A DNA stretch of 64,000 nt, taken from assembly GCA_964420065.1 (NCBI GenBank), contig CAYQQK010000003.1, positions 1 to 64,000 on the forward strand, written 5' to 3'. A model generated the notes under the pieces. The model was given only the letters and a program-made list of their open reading frames with translations. It ran no database searches and had not been told where the DNA came from. This document shows positions 59,733 to 64,000 of this stretch, one piece after another (the stretch's first letter is position 1; the number at the start of each line of letters is the position of its first letter). The DNA is from CAYQQK01 sp964420065 (GTDB lineage Bacteria; Bacillota; Dethiobacteria; DTU022). A program made the position numbers and the translations under genes.

Positions 59733-60507
59733 AATTTTTAAAAACGTGATCGTGGCGGGATTTTCGCTCTACCGCCGGATTGAAGAAGCGGAAGCGGGAC
59801 CGGCCGCCGGGAACGGATCCACGGGGATGCCGGCTGTGGACAGGGAGCCGAGTGCGGCTGTCACGGAAGATGCTGGCGGGCTCGCAAAGGTTGCCGTGCT
59901 CGAAAAGGGCGCTGTACCGCCGCCGGAAACCCGGCCGGACCGGAAAGAGATCGAAGAAAAATGGGCCGCCGCCGGGTATGCCCGGGGAAAGGCCAAAGCG
60001 GAGGCGGAATGCAGGCTTCTTCGGGAGGAGGCCTCCCAAATCATGCAGGAAGCGGGGCAGAACCTGGAAGAGGCCCGCCGTCGTTCCCGCGAGATTGTAG
60101 CCGCTTCGGAAAAAACAATTGTACGCATGGCCGTGGCCGCCGCTGAAAACCTGTTGCATTGCCAGCTGGACCTGTCTCCTGAAAAGATCATGCACGTAGT
60201 GCGCAAAACGATGCAAGAATTGCCGGAAGGTGAAGCGGTTACCCTTTATATCAACCCGGCCGATCTTCAGTCCTGCCGGCAGGCTGTAGAAAACTTGCGC
60301 CGGGAACGATCCGGTTTGCCCTTACCGGAGCTGCTGCCCGATGAGACTCTTCCCCGGGGCAGTTGTCGTGGCGAAACGGATAGCGCTATTGCCGAGTATT
60401 CCCGTGAAGAAGAACAGGCGCAGATTGAGGAGAAATTGATGGCGGTCGCCCGGGCGAAGGAACAACAGTTACTTGAGGAGGAAGACGGTGAATATGGACG
60501 GCACTGA
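59716..60507 (+). CDS. fliH: Flagellar export regulator FliH
   Basis: About 263 residues. A variable N-terminus is followed by a long coil (GKAKAEAECRLLREEASQIMQEAGQNLEEARRRSRE in order) and the FliH/V-ATPase-E-like domain with VRMAVAAAENLLHCQLDLSPEKIMHVV. It binds and regulates FliI. ATG 59716 follows GGGGTGGGG and overlaps fliG by 17 nt. Confidence 0.87.
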   Translation: MPSSSKIFKNVIVAGFSLYRRIEEAEAGPAAGNGSTGMPAVDREPSAAVTEDAGGLAKVAVLEKGAVPPPETRPDRKEIEEKWAAAGYARGKAKAEAECRLLREEASQIMQEAGQNLEEARRRSREIVAASEKTIVRMAVAAAENLLHCQLDLSPEKIMHVVRKTMQELPEGEAVTLYINPADLQSCRQAVENLRRERSGLPLPELLPDETLPRGSCRGETDSAIAEYSREEEQAQIEEKLMAVARAKEQQLLEEEDGEYGRH

Positions 60508-61843
60508 GGGACTCGTCAGCAGCGCCAGGTACATTTCCACACTCGAACCTCCAGGCGGAGTGCGCCTTTCGGGCCGCGTGCGCCAGGTGATCGGGCTGGC
60601 TCTGGAAGCGAGCGGAATCCAGCCTTTCATCGGAGAGCTGTGCCGGGTCAAAACCGCGGCCGGCTTGATAGTCGAGGCCGAAGTGGTCGGTTTTCGGGAA
60701 AAAACTGCCCTGTTGATGCCTTTGGGCGAGTTGCGGGGCATTGCCCCCGGTTGTCCGATCCAGCCGACCGGGGCCGGTTTTACCGTTCCCGTCAGCGAAA
60801 AACTTCTCGGTCGCGTTTTGGACGGTCTCGGCCGGCCTCTCGACGGAAAGGAACTGTCTTCTTCCGCTGAAGCCAAAGAGCGCCCCGTGGATAACAGCCC
60901 GCCCAACCCGATGCAGCGCCGCCCGATCACAGCGGTCCTGCCGACCGGGATCAAGGCGCTGGACGGCCTGCTGACCTGCGGCCAGGGCCAGCGCATCGGT
61001 ATATTTTCCGGGAGCGGGGTCGGAAAGAGCACTTTACTTGGCATGATCGCTCGCCACAGTACCGCCGACGTCAACGTGATTGCCCTGATCGGGGAGCGGG
61101 GTCGCGAGGTTGGTGATTTTATTACCCGCGGTGTTGGCCCCGCCGGGCTGCATCGTTCAGTCATTGTCGTTTCGACTTCAGACCGGCCCGCCCTGGAACG
61201 GGTCACGGGAGCCAAGGTGGCGATCACCATCGCCGAATACTTTCGCGATCGGGGCCAGAATGTGATCTTTATGATGGACTCGGTGACCCGTTTTTGCATG
61301 GCCCAACGGGAAGTCGGCCTGGCCGTGGGTGAGCCTCCTTCCACCAGGGGCTACACCCCTTCCGTTTTCGCCTTGCTGGCGCGATTCCTGGAACGTTCCG
61401 GTTGTTCCAGCGATGGCAGTATCACCGGCTTTTACACCGTCCTGGTGGACGGGGATGATTTCACCGAGCCGATCACCGATGCGGTGCGCAGTATTCTGGA
61501 CGGGCATGTCATTTTAACCCGAAAACTGGCTGCTCAAAACCACTTCCCGGCCCTTGATATTTTGCACAGCAACAGCCGCCTGATGCCTTATCTGATCGAT
61601 CCGGAACATGCCGGGGCGGCGGCGGAAATACGCAAGCTGCTGGCGGTCTATAGTGAAGCGGAAGATCTGATCAGTATCGGGGCCTATCAGCGGGGTTCCC
61701 AGGAAACGGTGGACCGGGCCATCGCCAGGCGTAAGGACATTTTAAGTTTTCTGCGCCAGAACCCGGACGAATGTTTTGATTGGGACGACACCCTGGCCCG
61801 TTTGAAAGAGACCGCCGGGGTGACAACCGGTGCGCCGGCCTGA
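60488..61843 (+). CDS. fliI: Flagellum-specific ATPase FliI
   Basis: 451 residues of the F-type ATPase family. Walker A SGSGVGKSTLL with GKS at 179-181, Walker B VIFMMDSVTRF, and GEPPSTRGYTPSVF in the second half. It powers unfolding and delivery of export substrates. Start GTG 60488, six bases after GGAGG; ATG 60494 is the alternative. It overlaps fliH. Confidence 0.94.
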   Translation: MNMDGTEGLVSSARYISTLEPPGGVRLSGRVRQVIGLALEASGIQPFIGELCRVKTAAGLIVEAEVVGFREKTALLMPLGELRGIAPGCPIQPTGAGFTVPVSEKLLGRVLDGLGRPLDGKELSSSAEAKERPVDNSPPNPMQRRPITAVLPTGIKALDGLLTCGQGQRIGIFSGSGVGKSTLLGMIARHSTADVNVIALIGERGREVGDFITRGVGPAGLHRSVIVVSTSDRPALERVTGAKVAITIAEYFRDRGQNVIFMMDSVTRFCMAQREVGLAVGEPPSTRGYTPSVFALLARFLERSGCSSDGSITGFYTVLVDGDDFTEPITDAVRSILDGHVILTRKLAAQNHFPALDILHSNSRLMPYLIDPEHAGAAAEIRKLLAVYSEAEDLISIGAYQRGSQETVDRAIARRKDILSFLRQNPDECFDWDDTLARLKETAGVTTGAPA

Positions 61844-61884
61844 ACGGGGGCGCAGCCCGGAAAACGTGTGAAGGAGGAGCTGTC

Positions 61885-62325
61885 GTGACTTTTCGTTTTC
61901 CACTACAACGGGTTTTACACTACCGGCTCTCCCGGGAAAATCAAAGCAAGCAGCAACTGGACTTCTGCCGGCGATCCCTTGAAGAAACGGAGCAGGGTTT
62001 GCAGGTGTTGCATCATACCCGGGATGGTACCGCAGAGATCTTGAGACAGCAATATGTGACTGAAACGGATTTCCTCCTGGTGCAGAGCGCCTACCGGCAT
62101 CTGCATCTGACGGATCAGCAGTTGAAAAAGCAGGAAAAATTGCGCTTCCGGGCACTTCAGACCGTGCAAAAGCAGCAAAAAGAGTTGCAACAGCGCTGGC
62201 AACAGAGGCGGATCCTGGAAATCCTGCAGGATCATGCCTGCGCCTCCTACCGGCGGGAAGAGACGCGGCAGGAACAAAAAACCTGTGACGAGCTGGCCCT
62301 GTACGCGTACAAGCCCAAAATTTGA
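61885..62325 (+). CDS. fliJ: Flagellar export chaperone FliJ
   Basis: 146 residues forming one long antiparallel coiled coil: FRFPLQRVLHYRLSRENQSK at the start and a Gln/Arg-rich middle. FliJ sits in the centre of the FliI ring like the gamma subunit of ATP synthase. GTG 61885 follows AAGGAGGAG. The longer frame from 61780 reads through fliI. Confidence 0.87.
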   Translation: MTFRFPLQRVLHYRLSRENQSKQQLDFCRRSLEETEQGLQVLHHTRDGTAEILRQQYVTETDFLLVQSAYRHLHLTDQQLKKQEKLRFRALQTVQKQQKELQQRWQQRRILEILQDHACASYRREETRQEQKTCDELALYAYKPKI

Positions 62326-62386
62326 CCGATCAATCCGGCTGTGCCGGATCAAACCGGTCGGAATGAAGATGAAAGGAGGTGAATCC

Positions 62387-63754
62387 ATGTCTCAAATAGT
62401 GGTTGTATTGCCACACGGCGGGGTTGAAGAGACAACATCCAATATCCACGTCAGGGGAAACGGTGCTGGCGACACGCTTTTTGCCGGCTTGCTGGAGCAG
62501 GTCCTCTTTCCAGACCGGGCCGTTTCCGGCTCCATGAAAATGACGTTGCCTTCGGAAACGGCCGTCTCGGCTCCGGGGGAGAAAGAATGTGGAGAGCGGG
62601 GAAAAAGCATCACTTTTCCCGGAAATGCCGTACCCGGGAACGGATCCGAAGAGCGGGAAAGGGATCAGGTCGCAACCGCCGCCGGCCGCGCCGGTTGCAC
62701 TCCTGCGGCAGGGCTGTTCTCCTTGCCGGTTTATTCCGGCACTACTCCGGCTGCTCTGGAAACGGGCTTTGCGGCAAAAACGGGATCTGGAGCACTGCCC
62801 TTGCTGCTGGAAATGGCCCGCAATGACCCGGTTAGGGCCGTAACGGACGTCATTTCCAAGGCGCCGCTGCGGTTGGATGCCTGTTTTGATCTTCCGCCGC
62901 AAATCGTGGAACCGGAGGACGGTGGATACTTGGCCGTCCCGGAGCGGCAGGATCCGGCGGATCGGTTCCTTTCCCAAACCGGGGTTCGTTCAAACGGGCT
63001 GCAAGAAAAAGTGTTTCCCCTTGCGGCAGGAAGCACGGCTCCGGAATGCCCGAAACCGGAGCCGGTGCGGCCTGAAAGAGCGGCAACGCCCGGGGAATCT
63101 GCAGTATTTTTCCGAGAAAACCGGACGGGGAACCCGGGAGCAAGGCCCCGTGGCGCCAAGGAACCCTTTTTGGAAACGCCGCTTTTCAAAAACGAATCCG
63201 GCCCCGTTGCGGCGGAGCCGCACCGGGGCGTTTCGGCGGCCGGAAGCGGGCCGGTAGAACCCTTTTCTTTGACCCGTTCCGGTCAAGCGGGAAGAACGGC
63301 CGGGTCAGCCCGCGAGGATCTATTGGCGCAGTTGGGGGCGCGTATTACTTACCTGCGGGAACGCGGCAATCTGCCGGCGGAAATGAGGTTGCAGCTAAAG
63401 CCGCCGGATCTGGGGGAGATTGCGATCCGGGTCTCTCGCCAGGACGGCCGCCTGTCCGTCCGGTTTGCGGCGGAAGTTTCGGCACAGGAACTGCTCCGGG
63501 CCTGTCTCGGTGAGTTGCAACAGCGGTTGCCGCAGGCGGATTTCTCTCTGACACGCTCCGATCTCGGTGCTGCCGGTCCGGGTGCCTCTTTTTCCTCCTG
63601 GACGGGAGACGGGGATCGGGGTCAAAATCGCTTTATTCCGGACCAGTCCGGCGGGGGAGCCGAGGTGGAGCGGCCCGCGGTTGCTCCGGATACGGCTTCT
63701 TTCCCCGATCTGCAGGCCGGTTCTTTTCACCAGGGGATCAACTACTGGGCTTGA
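62387..63754 (+). CDS. fliK: Flagellar hook-length control protein FliK
   Basis: 455 residues. Most of the protein is a low-complexity Pro/Gly/Glu-rich stretch, as in all FliK rulers. The C-terminal domain is recognised by EMRLQLKPPDLGEIAIRVSR, SVRFAAEVSAQELLRACLGELQQRL. It measures hook length and switches export specificity. AAAGGAGG precedes ATG 62387. Confidence 0.85.
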   Translation: MSQIVVVLPHGGVEETTSNIHVRGNGAGDTLFAGLLEQVLFPDRAVSGSMKMTLPSETAVSAPGEKECGERGKSITFPGNAVPGNGSEERERDQVATAAGRAGCTPAAGLFSLPVYSGTTPAALETGFAAKTGSGALPLLLEMARNDPVRAVTDVISKAPLRLDACFDLPPQIVEPEDGGYLAVPERQDPADRFLSQTGVRSNGLQEKVFPLAAGSTAPECPKPEPVRPERAATPGESAVFFRENRTGNPGARPRGAKEPFLETPLFKNESGPVAAEPHRGVSAAGSGPVEPFSLTRSGQAGRTAGSAREDLLAQLGARITYLRERGNLPAEMRLQLKPPDLGEIAIRVSRQDGRLSVRFAAEVSAQELLRACLGELQQRLPQADFSLTRSDLGAAGPGASFSSWTGDGDRGQNRFIPDQSGGGAEVERPAVAPDTASFPDLQAGSFHQGINYWA

Positions 63755-63774
63755 GCGAAGGGAGGTCAACAAAG

Positions 63775-64000
63775 ATGATCAATGCAACGACCGCAGCCGC
63801 AGCTACGACGACGGCTTCAGCTTCCAGCGGGAACGTGGGCAAGCAAGAGATGGGGGTGGATCTGTTTTTACAGCTTCTGGTGACCCAGATGCGTTACCAG
63901 GACCCCCTTTCGGGATCGCAGGATACGGGTGAACTGATGACCCAGCTTACCCTTTTTACGATGCTCGAGCAAGTGGTTCAGCTTCAGCAGGCGGTAAACC
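63775..64000 (+). CDS. flgD: Flagellar hook capping protein FlgD, partial
   Basis: The first 75 codons only; the window ends inside the gene. VDLFLQLLVTQMRYQDPLSG is the FlgD start, followed by TGELMTQLTLFTMLEQVVQL. FlgD caps the growing hook. GGGAGG precedes ATG 63775. Confidence 0.9.
   Translation, partial: MINATTAAAATTTASASSGNVGKQEMGVDLFLQLLVTQMRYQDPLSGSQDTGELMTQLTLFTMLEQVVQLQQAVN

Overview
The window looks like part of the chromosome of an anaerobic, flagellated bacterium of the phylum Bacillota (Clostridia, perhaps a Peptococcaceae-like or thermophilic lineage). The grounds are strong GGAGG-type ribosome binding sites with frequent GTG and TTG starts, a FliW/CsrA/FlgM flagellar set with a sigma-D-type flagellin promoter, hydroxylamine reductase (hybrid cluster protein), c-di-GMP-I riboswitches and a type III-C plus type I-B CRISPR-Cas locus. 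The species is not determined.

Layout. 1-2677: tRNA-Pro and tRNA-Gly behind one promoter, then an alpha/beta hydrolase and an MFS transporter. 2719-25780: a block of about 23 kb devoted to CRISPR-Cas. It holds a WYL-domain regulator, a type III-C effector operon (cmr1, a RAMP gene, csx11/cas10, cmr4, cmr5, another RAMP gene), a separately promoted cas6, and a type I-B operon (cas8b/cst1, cas7/cst2, cas5, cas3, a small ORF, the HepT-MntA toxin-antitoxin pair, cas1, cas2, cas4, csa1). It ends in one array of 43 repeats. The block lies between two 239-bp direct copies of the 3' end of the MFS gene (98.7% identical), so the whole block looks like one integration. Near its far end the array contains a complete 53-codon ribbon-helix-helix gene in place of a spacer.

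26020-37515: a c-di-GMP-I riboswitch before an exported transglutaminase-like protein, a membrane-anchor fragment of an M23 peptidase, a minus-strand stress cluster (cupin, hcp, Fsr-type MFS, pyruvate-kinase-domain protein), a purine/xanthine-type permease, tRNA-Arg and a large glycosyltransferase fusion. 37516-43006: DUF1847 protein, aspartase, HD-GYP phosphodiesterase and FapA (DUF342). 43053-64000: a flagellar cluster flgM-flgN-flgK-flgL-fliW-csrA-(5'-truncated flagellin)-flagellin-flaG-fliD-fliS-fliT-like. A second operon, flgB-flgC-fliE-fliF-fliG-fliH-fliI-fliJ-fliK-flgD, follows behind a c-di-GMP-I riboswitch and an intrinsic terminator.

How the parts may work together. One Cas6 and one array appear to serve both effector complexes. 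The cmr1 operon and cas6 share an identical promoter-operator layout, a palindrome TGTGAC-N7-GTCACA placed 10 nt before the -10, and the neighbouring WYL protein is the obvious candidate regulator. The Cas10 homologue (Csx11) keeps an HD motif but has no visible GGDD, and no CARF-type accessory nuclease is present, so signalling by cyclic oligoadenylate is not expected. In the second half, c-di-GMP links an HD-GYP enzyme with two riboswitches. The one before flgB is laid out so that c-di-GMP should cause termination and switch off basal-body genes.
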